Notes under the pieces: model-generated
What the model was told of the DNA's origin: nothing
Database searches by the model: none
The model's input: the letters and a program-made list of their open reading frames with translations, nothing else
Source of the DNA: Actinomycetota bacterium
Lineage (GTDB): Bacteria; Actinomycetota; Actinomycetes; Streptosporangiales; Streptosporangiaceae
Direction: 5' to 3'
Assembly: GCA_003168255.1 (NCBI GenBank)
Contig: PMSU01000047.1
Location: forward strand, 60,581-98,714
Length of the DNA: 38,134 bases
Shown here: positions 16,393 to 23,780 of the stretch, piece by piece
Numbering within the stretch: the stretch's first letter is position 1
Layout: the number at the start of each line of letters is the position of its first letter
Translations under genes and position numbers: made by a program

Positions 16393-17072
16393 GTTGTAAC
16401 GCACTGGCGCCCGCCATCGGAGCGCAGGCCGTTTCCGATGACACGGACAACGCGATCCTCGACGCGGCACGAGATTGCGTGCTGGCGTTCGGCGTACGCC
16501 GGACCTCGCTGTCCGATGTAGCCCGCCGGGCCGGCGTGAGTCGGCCCACCGTGTACCGCCGATGGCGGGACCTGCGGGCCCTGGTCGCCGACCTCATGAC
16601 CAGGGAGCTCGCCAGCGTGTTCGCCTCCGCGTCCCCCGATGACGAGGGGCAGGTGCCGGGTTCGGTGCGGGAGCGAGCGGTCAGCCAGCTTGTCACCGGC
16701 GCGGGAAGCCTGCGTGCGCACCCGCTGCTCACCAAGATCATCCAGGTCGACCCCGAGATGCTCCAGCCGTACATCTTCGACCGCCTCGGCACCAGCCAGC
16801 GGATGGCGCTCGGTTTCATCGCCGACATGATCAAAGCCGGTCAGCGGGACGGGTCGATCCGCGCGGGCGATGGTGACGCCATGTCGGCGACCGTGCTGCT
16901 CAGCGTCCAGTCATCAGTGCTCTCCACCAGGCTGACGGCTGGCCTGATCACGCCCGCACTGCGCGATGCCGAGCTTGCCGTGCTACTTGACCGGTATCTC
17001 CGGCCCGAAAGCGAAGCGGGCCTGCCCGCCGACGGCCGCCTCGACGGCTCCCGCCTGGCTGGCCGGGAATGA
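16386..17072 (+). CDS. TetR family regulator of the lipid/glycerol-phosphate block
   Basis: Repressor of 228 aa. The N-terminal DNA-binding domain reads ILDAARDCVLAFGVRRTSLSDVARRAGVSRPTVYRRWRDLRAL, a canonical TetR helix-turn-helix. The remaining helices (SLRAHPLLTKIIQVDPEML and so on) form the ligand domain, similar in layout to Rv2250c-type proteins. ATG 16386 is chosen because the frame upstream only repeats the antisense of the flavoprotein gene. Its stop overlaps the glpD ATG (ATGA), so the two are coupled. Given its position it probably senses an acyl or glycerolipid intermediate and represses both arms; the ligand is inferred only. Confidence 0.88.
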   Translation: MSSCNALAPAIGAQAVSDDTDNAILDAARDCVLAFGVRRTSLSDVARRAGVSRPTVYRRWRDLRALVADLMTRELASVFASASPDDEGQVPGSVRERAVSQLVTGAGSLRAHPLLTKIIQVDPEMLQPYIFDRLGTSQRMALGFIADMIKAGQRDGSIRAGDGDAMSATVLLSVQSSVLSTRLTAGLITPALRDAELAVLLDRYLRPESEAGLPADGRLDGSRLAGRE

Positions 17073-18715
17073 GCGCCACGCCCACATCGGCCCGGTCGGC
17101 CGGGTCGGGCAGGACGGCCGGGTCGGCCGGGTCGGCCGGGTCGGGCAGGACGGTCGGGTCGGGCAGGACGGCCGGAACAGCCGGGGCGGGCGGGACGTCG
17201 CTCAACGCGGCCAGGCGCGCCCGCGAGCTCGCCGCGATCGCCGAATACGGCCAGGCGGACCTCCTCGTAGTCGGCGGCGGGATAACCGGCGTAGGCGTGG
17301 CGCTCGACGCCGCCTCTCGCGGCCTGTCCGTCGTGCTCGCCGAACGGCACGACCTCGCCTTTGGCACCAGCCGCTGGAGCTCGAAGCTGGTTCACGGCGG
17401 GCTGCGGTACCTGGCCAGGGGAGAGGTCGGCATCGCCTATGAGAGCGCAGCCGAACGCGGCCTGATCATGGAACGGCTCGCGCCGCACCTGACCAGGCCG
17501 CTGCCGATGATCTATCCGTGGCTGCCCGGCACCAGCCGCGGATCGAGAGCGCTGACCAGCACCGGGCTTGCGGCGGCCGACGTGCTGCGGCTAGCGGCCC
17601 GGACCAGCCGCCGGACGCTACCACGGCCAAGGCGGCTGACCAGGACAGAGGCCCTGGCCGCCGTCCCGCAGCTCCGCCGGGACGTCACCGGGGGAATGCT
17701 GACGTGGGACGGCCAGCTCACCGACGACGCCAGGCTGGTGGTCGCGGTGGCCCGCACGGCCGCGGCATACGGGGCGGTGATCCTGACCCGGTGCGAGGCG
17801 AGCGGCCTGACCGCAGACGGCGCGCTGCTCACCGACAGGCTGACCGGGGACTCGTTCCGGCTCCGTACCAAGGCCGTGGTCAACGCGGCAGGAGTGTGGG
17901 CCGGGCAGCTCGCCGAGGGCGTGGCGCTGCGGCCGAGCCGGGGCACCCACCTGGTCCTCGCCGATGCCGCGCTCGGCGGGCTGCGCGCGGGCCTGATAGC
18001 CCCGGTTCCCGGCGAGCGGAACAGGTTCGTGTTCGCGGTTCCGGTGCCTGACGAGCCGCGGGTGTACGTCGGGCTGACCGACGAGCCAGCCGACGGGCCA
18101 CTGCCCGAGGTGCCCGAGCCGACCACAGGCGAGATCAGCTTCCTGCTCGAGACGGTGAGCACCGTACTGGACGCCCCGGTAGGCCGCGGCGATGTGCTCG
18201 GCGCTTTCGCCGGCCTGCGGCCGCTGCTGTGCGGGCCGGCCGCTGGCGACGTCGACGGAGCGACCGCGGATCTGTCCAGGCGGCACGCCGTGCTCACCTC
18301 ACCGGACGGGGTGATCACCGTGGTGGGCGGCAAGCTGACCACCTACCGGCGGATGGCGCGCGATGCCGTCGATGCGGCGCTCGACGGCCGGACGGCCGGG
18401 GCATGCCGCACGCACCGCCTGCCGCTGGTCGGCGCGGCGGCACCCCAAGCGCTGGCAAGGCTGCGCGGGCCGGCCCGGCTGGTGGCCAGGTACGGCACGG
18501 AGGCGCCCGCGGTTCTTGGCCTGGCCGGGAAGGACCCGTGGCTGGCCGAGCCGGTGGCGCAGGGCGTGCCCGTTACCGGCGCCGAATTTGTCTTCGCCGT
18601 GCGGCACGAGGGCGCGCTCGATTCCGGCGATCTGCTGGACCGGCGGACCAGGATCGGCCTGGTTCCCGCCGACCGGGAACAGGCGCTAAAAGCGGCCGTC
18701 CGCGCCCTGGCCTAA
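17069..18715 (+). CDS. glpD: FAD-dependent glycerol-3-phosphate dehydrogenase
   Basis: Oxidises sn-glycerol 3-phosphate to dihydroxyacetone phosphate, passing electrons to the respiratory quinone pool at the membrane. LLVVGGGITGVGVALDAASRG (65-85) is the FAD dinucleotide fold, and FGTSRWSSKLVHGGLRYL is the GlpD signature. VVNAAGVWAGQLA, GRGDVLGAFAGLRPLL and VVGGKLTTYRRMA follow in the expected order. The catalytic body starts near residue 45. The first 44 residues are a Ser/Gly/Arg/Thr-rich low-complexity leader encoded by tandem repeats and absent from typical family members. The ATG overlaps the TetR stop. The product DHAP is the backbone donor for the AGPS-like enzyme's pathway, giving the block a common theme. 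Confidence 0.92.
   Translation: MSATPTSARSAGSGRTAGSAGSAGSGRTVGSGRTAGTAGAGGTSLNAARRARELAAIAEYGQADLLVVGGGITGVGVALDAASRGLSVVLAERHDLAFGTSRWSSKLVHGGLRYLARGEVGIAYESAAERGLIMERLAPHLTRPLPMIYPWLPGTSRGSRALTSTGLAAADVLRLAARTSRRTLPRPRRLTRTEALAAVPQLRRDVTGGMLTWDGQLTDDARLVVAVARTAAAYGAVILTRCEASGLTADGALLTDRLTGDSFRLRTKAVVNAAGVWAGQLAEGVALRPSRGTHLVLADAALGGLRAGLIAPVPGERNRFVFAVPVPDEPRVYVGLTDEPADGPLPEVPEPTTGEISFLLETVSTVLDAPVGRGDVLGAFAGLRPLLCGPAAGDVDGATADLSRRHAVLTSPDGVITVVGGKLTTYRRMARDAVDAALDGRTAGACRTHRLPLVGAAAPQALARLRGPARLVARYGTEAPAVLGLAGKDPWLAEPVAQGVPVTGAEFVFAVRHEGALDSGDLLDRRTRIGLVPADREQALKAAVRALA
17089..17185 (+). repeat. GC-rich tandem repeat in the glpD leader
   Basis: Units of GGCCGGGTC (9 bp) and GGGCAGGAC are arrayed repeatedly and encode alternating SAG, SGRT and VGSGRT peptides. 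All copies keep the frame. The unit structure favours slippage, so length may vary between strains. Confidence 0.8.
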
Positions 18716-18759
18716 GGTCGCGACTTGCCGCCGCGCCGACCGGCGTACCATCAGGTCCC

Positions 18760-19128
18760 ATGGCGGCTCAGGGCGGTGCGAAACCCCACGGGGAGCAAGG
18801 CGCTGCAGGGGAGTATCTCCAGGTCCAGACGACTACCGATTCGCGCGCGGAAGCGATGGAACTTGGCCGCGCCGCCGTCGAGGCGAGGCTGGCGGCGTGC
18901 GCTCAGGTGGCCGGCCCGGTCGCGAGCACATACTGGTGGGAAGGCGGCATCGAGCGCGCCGAGGAATGGCTGATCCTGCTCAAGACCCCGGCCGACAGGT
19001 TTGGTGAGCTCGCGGCCTTCCTGACCGATCGGCACAGCTACGACGAGCCGGAGATCGTGGCCCTGCCGATCGCGGCAGGCTCAGCTCCCTACCTGAGCTG
19101 GATCAGGGAAGAAACCGTCCCGCGCTGA
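18760..19128 (+). CDS. cutA: CutA-type divalent-cation tolerance protein
   Basis: Small trimeric ferredoxin-like protein of 122 aa. YLQVQTTTDSRAEAMELGRAAVEARLAACAQV is the conserved first half, TYWWEGGIERAEEWLILLKT the central strand region, and HSYDEPEIVALPI the family hallmark (HPYxxPEI type). CutA1 proteins were linked to copper tolerance in Escherichia coli, but their cellular role is still debated. A roughly 18-residue N-terminal extension (AAQGGAKPHGEQGAAGE) is disordered. ATG 18760 is chosen as the nearest start before the fold; the frame is open further upstream only as an antisense-like overlap of glpD. It sits 44 bases after glpD and may be co-transcribed. Confidence 0.9.
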   Translation: MAAQGGAKPHGEQGAAGEYLQVQTTTDSRAEAMELGRAAVEARLAACAQVAGPVASTYWWEGGIERAEEWLILLKTPADRFGELAAFLTDRHSYDEPEIVALPIAAGSAPYLSWIREETVPR

Positions 19129-19142
19129 CCCGGCAGGCCGCG

Positions 19143-19763
19143 ATGAACACCGCCGCCGCACTCGAGCGAACCGCCGAGCTGGCAGCCCGTCCCGGGCCTC
19201 GCGCCATTCTCGGCCTGGCCGGACCGCCGGGGGCAGGCAAGAGCACGCTCGCCGCCCGGCTGGCGGCCCACGCGGGCAGGCCCGCGGTCGTCGTGCCGCT
19301 CGACGGGTTCCACCTGGCCGACGCGGAGCTCGCCAGGCTCGGTCGGCTGGGCCGCAAGGGCGCGCCCGACACCTTCGACGCGGCCGGCTACGTCACCCTG
19401 CTCGGCCGCATCCGCAAGGCCGAGCCTGGCGTGACTGTCTACGCGCCAGCGTTCGGCAGAAAAATTGGGCAGCCGATAGCCGGCAGCATTCCGGTGCCAT
19501 CGGACGTCAGGCTGGTGATCACGGAAGGGAACTACCTGCTCTCTGATGAGCCGCCATGGGCCGCGGTCCGCGGGCTGCTCGACGAGGTGTGGTGGATCGA
19601 CCTCGGCGACGCGGAGCGGTGCAGGCGGCTGGTGGCGCGGCACGTGCGGTGGGGGAAGACGCCCGCGGCGGCCGAGCGGTTCGTCAGCGAGTGCGACGAG
19701 GCCAACGCCCGCGCGGTGGCGCCGGGCCGCGACCGCGCGGACCGCATCGTATCGGCTGGCTGA
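19143..19763 (+). CDS. P-loop nucleoside/nucleotide kinase family protein (YggC/uridine-kinase-like)
   Basis: ATP-dependent small-molecule kinase of 206 aa. LGLAGPPGAGKSTLAARL (23-40) contains the Walker A loop, VVVPLDGFHLAD the substrate-side Asp-Gly-Phe-His motif shared with uridine and pantothenate kinases, and VITEGNYLL the Walker-B-like strand. RHVRWGKTPAAAERFV is the lid region with the ARG-type helix. The FHLAD and GNYLL motifs fit the YggC-like group, whose substrates are poorly defined. It follows cutA by 14 bases in the same direction and is convergent with the histidine phosphatase gene, whose stop is only eight bases away. Confidence 0.85.
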   Translation: MNTAAALERTAELAARPGPRAILGLAGPPGAGKSTLAARLAAHAGRPAVVVPLDGFHLADAELARLGRLGRKGAPDTFDAAGYVTLLGRIRKAEPGVTVYAPAFGRKIGQPIAGSIPVPSDVRLVITEGNYLLSDEPPWAAVRGLLDEVWWIDLGDAERCRRLVARHVRWGKTPAAAERFVSECDEANARAVAPGRDRADRIVSAG

Positions 19764-19771
19764 GGGGTCGG

Positions 19772-20368
19772 CTAGGCAGCGGGAACGTTCCACGTTGCGA
19801 TGACCGGCTCGTCATGCTCGGTGCCGAGCGTGCTGATGGTTCCGGTGTCCAGGCTGAACAGGCGTCCGCCGGCCGGCTCGAGGCCCAGCCAGCGGGCCGT
19901 GAGCACGCGCAGCACGTGGCCGTGTGCCACCAGCGCGACGTCGCCGTCCGGCTCGGCAAGCAGCGGCCTTACCCGGCTGAGGACGGCGTCTACCCTGGCG
20001 CCGACCTGGGCGATGCTCTCGCCCGGATGCGCCGCGTCGCCGGGGATGACACCGTCCCGCCACAGATACCAGCCTGGCCGGTTCACCTGGATCTCCTGGG
20101 TGGTGCGTCCCTCGTAGCCGCCGTAGTCCCATTCCCACAGGTCGGGGTCCGGCTGGGCGCTGCCAAGGCCGGCCAGCTCCGCGGTCCGGACGGCGCGCTT
20201 CGCCGGGCTGGTGAAGGCGGCCCGGATCCGCAGTCGCGACACCGCCCCGGCGAGCTGCGCCGCGACGGTCTCACCGTGCGGGGTGAGCGATATGTCGGTG
20301 CGGCCAGTGTGCCGGCCGGCCAGGCTCCACTCGGTTTCGCCGTGCCTGAGCAGAATCAGTTGTCCCAT
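19772..20368 (-). CDS. Histidine phosphatase (phosphoglycerate-mutase-like)
   Basis: Phosphomonoesterase of 198 aa. LLRHGETEW (6-14) carries the phospho-accepting His9. The second catalytic His lies in LVAHGHVLRVL, and LWEWDYGGYEG supplies the acidic catalytic residue. Features match the broad-specificity PhoE/CobC group rather than glycolytic mutases. It is the last gene of the minus-strand run that begins at the PRT-PLP fusion, 24 bases after the PCu(A)C-like gene, so co-transcription is likely. It could dephosphorylate a nucleotide-like product of that run; this is speculative. Confidence 0.88.
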   Translation of the reverse strand: MGQLILLRHGETEWSLAGRHTGRTDISLTPHGETVAAQLAGAVSRLRIRAAFTSPAKRAVRTAELAGLGSAQPDPDLWEWDYGGYEGRTTQEIQVNRPGWYLWRDGVIPGDAAHPGESIAQVGARVDAVLSRVRPLLAEPDGDVALVAHGHVLRVLTARWLGLEPAGGRLFSLDTGTISTLGTEHDEPVIATWNVPAA

Positions 20369-20392
20369 GGGCCACTATGTATCATCCGTGGC

Positions 20393-20893
20393 TCAGTTCA
20401 TGAAGTAGTTACTGCTCGCCGTGTCCTGCGGGTTGGTGACCAGCGCGCCCACCGTCACAATCCCGGCATGCCGGAATCTCAGGGTGAGCGTGATCTCCTT
20501 GCCGTTCTGCATGCGGCCGGCGCCGGTGATCATCAGGTGCGGACCGTCGGGTACAAGCGGCAGGATCGAGTGTGCCGGGATGCTGATGGCGGGCACCGTC
20601 CGCATCAGGGTGCCGCCGCTGGCAAGCTCCCGGAAGGTGACCCGGCCGCCGACGCTTGTCCGGGCCGATATCAGGCTGTCCGGGGAGCCATTGTTCCTGA
20701 TCGCCAGGTAGATGGCGGTCGTGCCGGGACTGATCGGCAGCGGCACGTAGGCAGTCGCGGCCTGGATGGCCGGAGCCTGTGCCGCCGATGCCACCGTGGC
20801 GCAGCCGGCAATGCCCAGGGTGGCGGCCAGGGCGACCGCGGCGAGTACCGCCGCCATAGGCCGGCGGCGCGGCCAGCCGCGCGATATGAGCAT
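20393..20893 (-). CDS. PCu(A)C-like copper-chaperone lipoprotein with a degenerate metal site
   Basis: Exported lipoprotein of 166 aa. A hydrophobic signal is followed by GIAGC, placing the lipidated Cys at 31. The mature domain (IYLAIRNNGSPDSLISARTS, then VPAISIPAHSILPLVPDGPHLMITG and LTLRFRHAGIVTVGALV) matches the cupredoxin-like PCu(A)C fold that delivers Cu(I) in the cell envelope. HLM at 119-121 is the second half of the metal motif and Met97 is present. The first-half His is missing, since that segment reads GGRVTF. Copper delivery is therefore doubtful. GAGG eight bases upstream favours ATG 20893 over the longer frame. It follows the EamA gene by 10 bases. Confidence 0.82.
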   Translation of the reverse strand: MLISRGWPRRRPMAAVLAAVALAATLGIAGCATVASAAQAPAIQAATAYVPLPISPGTTAIYLAIRNNGSPDSLISARTSVGGRVTFRELASGGTLMRTVPAISIPAHSILPLVPDGPHLMITGAGRMQNGKEITLTLRFRHAGIVTVGALVTNPQDTASSNYFMN

Positions 20894-20903
20894 GCTGATG
20901 TCC

Positions 20904-21908
20904 TCACGTTCCCGCACTGCGTGACGATGCACCCACCGTACAGCGCGCCCGGGCCGCCCCCGCATCGTGCCTGGCGCGGGCGATAACCCCGGTCCCGATG
21001 AGGCCGGTGATCACCAGGATGCCCGACAGCGAGAACGCCGAAGGGCGCAGCCTGCCGTCAAGCAGCTGGAGCAGATAGGTCAGCAGCGGAGCGAGGTTGT
21101 CGAGCAGCGAGACCGTGATGGGCTCGGCATGCCGCACGCCGAGCTGGAGCAGGTAGGCGGGGGCGGCAACCCCCACGACCGCCACCACTGCCCCGGGCAC
21201 CAGCGAGGCGGCGAGCCGCGGCACATGGTCGGCGGCGGCGATCGCCCAGGACACGACGGCCGTCAGGTAGAACCGGGATGACAGCACCGCGGCGGGGCTC
21301 ACTGCGGCCTCGCTGAGCCGCTTGGCATAGATGAATGTGCCCGCGGAGCCAAGACTGGAGACAACCGTCGCGGCCAGGCCCGCGGTGCCGCGGCCGAGGC
21401 CGACATGCCCGATCGAGGTCAGGCCGGCCGCCGAGCCCCAGCACAGTACGGCGATCATGGCGAGCAGGGCCGCCGAGAGGCCGGCTTCGATGGCCAGGAC
21501 GGACGTCCCGCGCCGCAGCAGCGGACCCGCCACCACCGTCACCGCCGGCCCGATCGCCAGGCTGACCGCGTTGACCACGGCTGGCTCGAGGAACTTCAGC
21601 GCATACAGCAGGGAGATCCAGGTCAGCGCCGTGCTGACGTTGAGCGCGGCAATGTCCTGCGGCTGGGCGCGCAGCGTGCGCTTCAGGCTGGCGGACCCGG
21701 GCCACTGCCCTGCGGCCGGCCGCCCCGCCCCGGCCTCCAGAACGGCGAACAAGACAACCGTCAGCGTGAAGGCGACGGCGGCCACCACCGCCGGGTCCAG
21801 CGACTGCTCGCCATGCCCCGCGTACACGTCCACAACGGCCGACAGCACGGGGTAAGGCAGCAGCAGCGCAAGCCCGCGGGCCATGCTTGGCTCGCGGGCT
21901 TCTTGCAT
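20904..21908 (-). CDS. EamA/DMT family transporter
   Basis: Integral membrane protein of 334 aa with about ten hydrophobic segments in the two-fold EamA arrangement. ALTWISLLYALKFLEPAVVNAV marks the end of the first repeat, and HAEPITVSLLDNLAPLLTYLLQLLDGRL marks the second. Such proteins export amino acids, purines or other small metabolites. ATG 21908 begins one base after the stop of the PRT-PLP fusion gene, so the two are almost certainly co-translated. This suggests that the fusion's product or by-product is the cargo. The C-terminal tail after about residue 310 is Arg/Ala-rich and cytoplasmic. Cargo cannot be assigned. Confidence 0.85.
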   Translation of the reverse strand: MQEAREPSMARGLALLLPYPVLSAVVDVYAGHGEQSLDPAVVAAVAFTLTVVLFAVLEAGAGRPAAGQWPGSASLKRTLRAQPQDIAALNVSTALTWISLLYALKFLEPAVVNAVSLAIGPAVTVVAGPLLRRGTSVLAIEAGLSAALLAMIAVLCWGSAAGLTSIGHVGLGRGTAGLAATVVSSLGSAGTFIYAKRLSEAAVSPAAVLSSRFYLTAVVSWAIAAADHVPRLAASLVPGAVVAVVGVAAPAYLLQLGVRHAEPITVSLLDNLAPLLTYLLQLLDGRLRPSAFSLSGILVITGLIGTGVIARARHDAGAARARCTVGASSRSAGT

Positions 21909-21909
21909 G

Positions 21910-23589
21910 TCAGCACTCCGGGTGCGGGTCCGGTCCCTGCGCGTCGCGGTGGGAGTAATCGCCGTCCCACACGCTGATATATTTCCACGCCGAGTCGAAG
22001 AGCACAGTGACAATTGACCGATCCGGAGGCAGTTCCGCCGCTATCTCCGCCGCGACATGGGCGTTCGCGCCCGCGGTAGGCCCGGTGAAGAGCTTCTCCT
22101 GCGCGATAAGCCGTTTCATCATCGTCCAGGCCTGCGCACCGGTCACGGTGCGGACTTCGTCGATGAGTTCCTCGCGGACGTTCGGCGCGATCTTGCCGGG
22201 GCCGAGGCCCATGAGGTTGTGCGGCCTGTGCTGGAACGCAACGTGGTCTCGCTTGGCGCGCAGCGGGGCGGAGGCATCGACCTCGACCGCGACCGTGACC
22301 ATCTCAGGGAACTCGGCCTTGAGCGCGTCCGCGATACCGGAGAACGTACCGCCGGTGCCGATGCTGCATACGAACCAATCGACGGGCCGGCCGAGCAGGC
22401 GGAAGTCCGCCACGATCTCCTCGCCTGCCCTCCGCCATGCCTGCCAGTTCAACGGGTTGGTGGACTGATCAAGGAAGTAGCTGCGCGGATGGCGGCGGAC
22501 GTACTCGCGGGCCTCCTCCTCGGCTTGCAGCAGGAAGCCCCCGGCGTCGGTCTCGATAATCTCTCCGCCGAACGCACGGATTTGAGTCTTGCGCTCGATC
22601 GTCATCCCGGCCGGCATGAGGACTACTACCCGGTACCCGCGTGCCAGGCCCACCTGGGCGAGGGCTGCGCCGCCGTTGCCGGTGGAGCACTCCACCAGCG
22701 TCCAGCCGGGCGCGATCTCGCCGCGCTGCTCCAGGGCATCGATCATGTAGTTGAAGATCCTGTCCTTGTGGCTGCCGGTGGGATTCCTGAACTCGCACTT
22801 GGCGTAGACGCGCGCGGCCCCGGCGGGAACCACATGGCGCAGCCGGCGCAGTTCGGTGCCGCCAGCGGCCGGGGCGCCGGCGCCGCGCGTGTCTACGGCC
22901 GCGGCTTCGGGTTGCCCGTCTCCGCTGGCCGCGGGCTCGCCGCGATCCACGTCATCTCTGGGCAGGACGCGGACCAGGCCGCTGGCCGCGTCGATGGCCA
23001 CCCGCAGTACCGGCTTCACCTCGACGCCGCAGCGGGCGCGCACCGCCGCGACGCCGCCGTTAGCTGGCTTCTCCGTGACGACCAGGGCCTCGGTCACCTC
23101 GGCGTCGCACCGCCGCACGGCCTCGACCAGTGCCACCAGCGTCCCGCCGGTGCTGACCGTGTCGTCGATGATGATGACCCTGTCACCGGGCATGATCCCG
23201 TTCAGGTAAAGGTGTCCGGTGTAGTACTCCGAGGTGACCTCGACCTCGGCCGGCGGCTGGCCGGCCTCGGCCGGCAGATCGTAGGGATACCAGCGAGCCA
23301 CCGCCAGCGGCAGGCCGGTCGCCAGGCAGACCGGGCCGGCCAGGATGCCGCCCTTGTCCTCCTCGACGAGCAGCTTCGTGGCGGCAGAGAAGGTTCCGAG
23401 GCCGACGAGCCTGGCTACGGCCTCGGCGAGGATCTCGGGCCTGAGCGCGGGACGCTGGTCGGTGAGCTCGTTGATGGTGGTGCGGTATCGCCCGGAGAAG
23501 ACGGTCGGCGCGCCTTCATAGATCTGCTCAAGTGACATTCTCATGAGTAAAACAGAAGATAGCGTCACGTCGAGACTTGAATTAGTCAT
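21910..23589 (-). CDS. Fused phosphoribosyltransferase / PLP-dependent cysteine-synthase-like enzyme
   Basis: A two-domain protein of 559 aa. Residues about 20-215 are a type I phosphoribosyltransferase: EEDKGG, ARWYPYDLP, then the PRPP loop VIIIDDTVSTGGT (138-150), closest to adenine/hypoxanthine transferases of archaeal type. A linker (215-245) rich in Gly, Ala and Asp joins a fold-type II PLP domain: NPTGSHKDR with Lys275 as Schiff-base lysine, STGNGG (302-307) as phosphate or carboxylate loop, and SIGTGGTFSGI (409-419) as in O-acetylserine sulfhydrylase and cystathionine beta-synthase. Both active sites look intact, implying linked use of PRPP/nucleobase and a beta-replacement reaction. 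The EamA gene follows by one base. ATG 23541 is an alternative start; neither has a strong ribosome site. The pathway is unknown. Confidence 0.88.
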   Translation of the reverse strand: MTNSSLDVTLSSVLLMRMSLEQIYEGAPTVFSGRYRTTINELTDQRPALRPEILAEAVARLVGLGTFSAATKLLVEEDKGGILAGPVCLATGLPLAVARWYPYDLPAEAGQPPAEVEVTSEYYTGHLYLNGIMPGDRVIIIDDTVSTGGTLVALVEAVRRCDAEVTEALVVTEKPANGGVAAVRARCGVEVKPVLRVAIDAASGLVRVLPRDDVDRGEPAASGDGQPEAAAVDTRGAGAPAAGGTELRRLRHVVPAGAARVYAKCEFRNPTGSHKDRIFNYMIDALEQRGEIAPGWTLVECSTGNGGAALAQVGLARGYRVVVLMPAGMTIERKTQIRAFGGEIIETDAGGFLLQAEEEAREYVRRHPRSYFLDQSTNPLNWQAWRRAGEEIVADFRLLGRPVDWFVCSIGTGGTFSGIADALKAEFPEMVTVAVEVDASAPLRAKRDHVAFQHRPHNLMGLGPGKIAPNVREELIDEVRTVTGAQAWTMMKRLIAQEKLFTGPTAGANAHVAAEIAAELPPDRSIVTVLFDSAWKYISVWDGDYSHRDAQGPDPHPEC

Positions 23590-23780
23590 TGCCTGATGTT
23601 ATGGCGTAATCGGGCGAAACTCCCGAAACACCCGTATAAGGTAATGGCTACTGTCACATTGAATACTTGTGCATATGTATTACCTCTGGACCGCCGCCAG
23701 CGCACTGGACTATGCCGTTTAGTAGCATCACATCAGCCAGCTGGCGGGTGGACGCCGCCGCGAGCCCGGGAATGGCCTCG
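23590..23780 (-). promoter_or_regulatory. A+T-richer leader of the PRT-PLP operon
   Basis: These 191 bases separate two minus-strand genes. The part from 23590 to about 23720 is clearly richer in A+T than the coding DNA, as expected for promoter and leader sequence of the fusion gene. AATAC and GTATT flank a 10-nt spacer near 23660-23680, a weak inverted repeat. No confident -35/-10 pair or riboswitch fold could be picked by eye. Confidence 0.35.

Noticed and set aside
22057..23535. Long plus-strand frame opposite the PRT-PLP gene
   Set aside because: No recognisable domains and a biased Gly/Arg/Asp composition; the minus strand has two clear enzyme domains.
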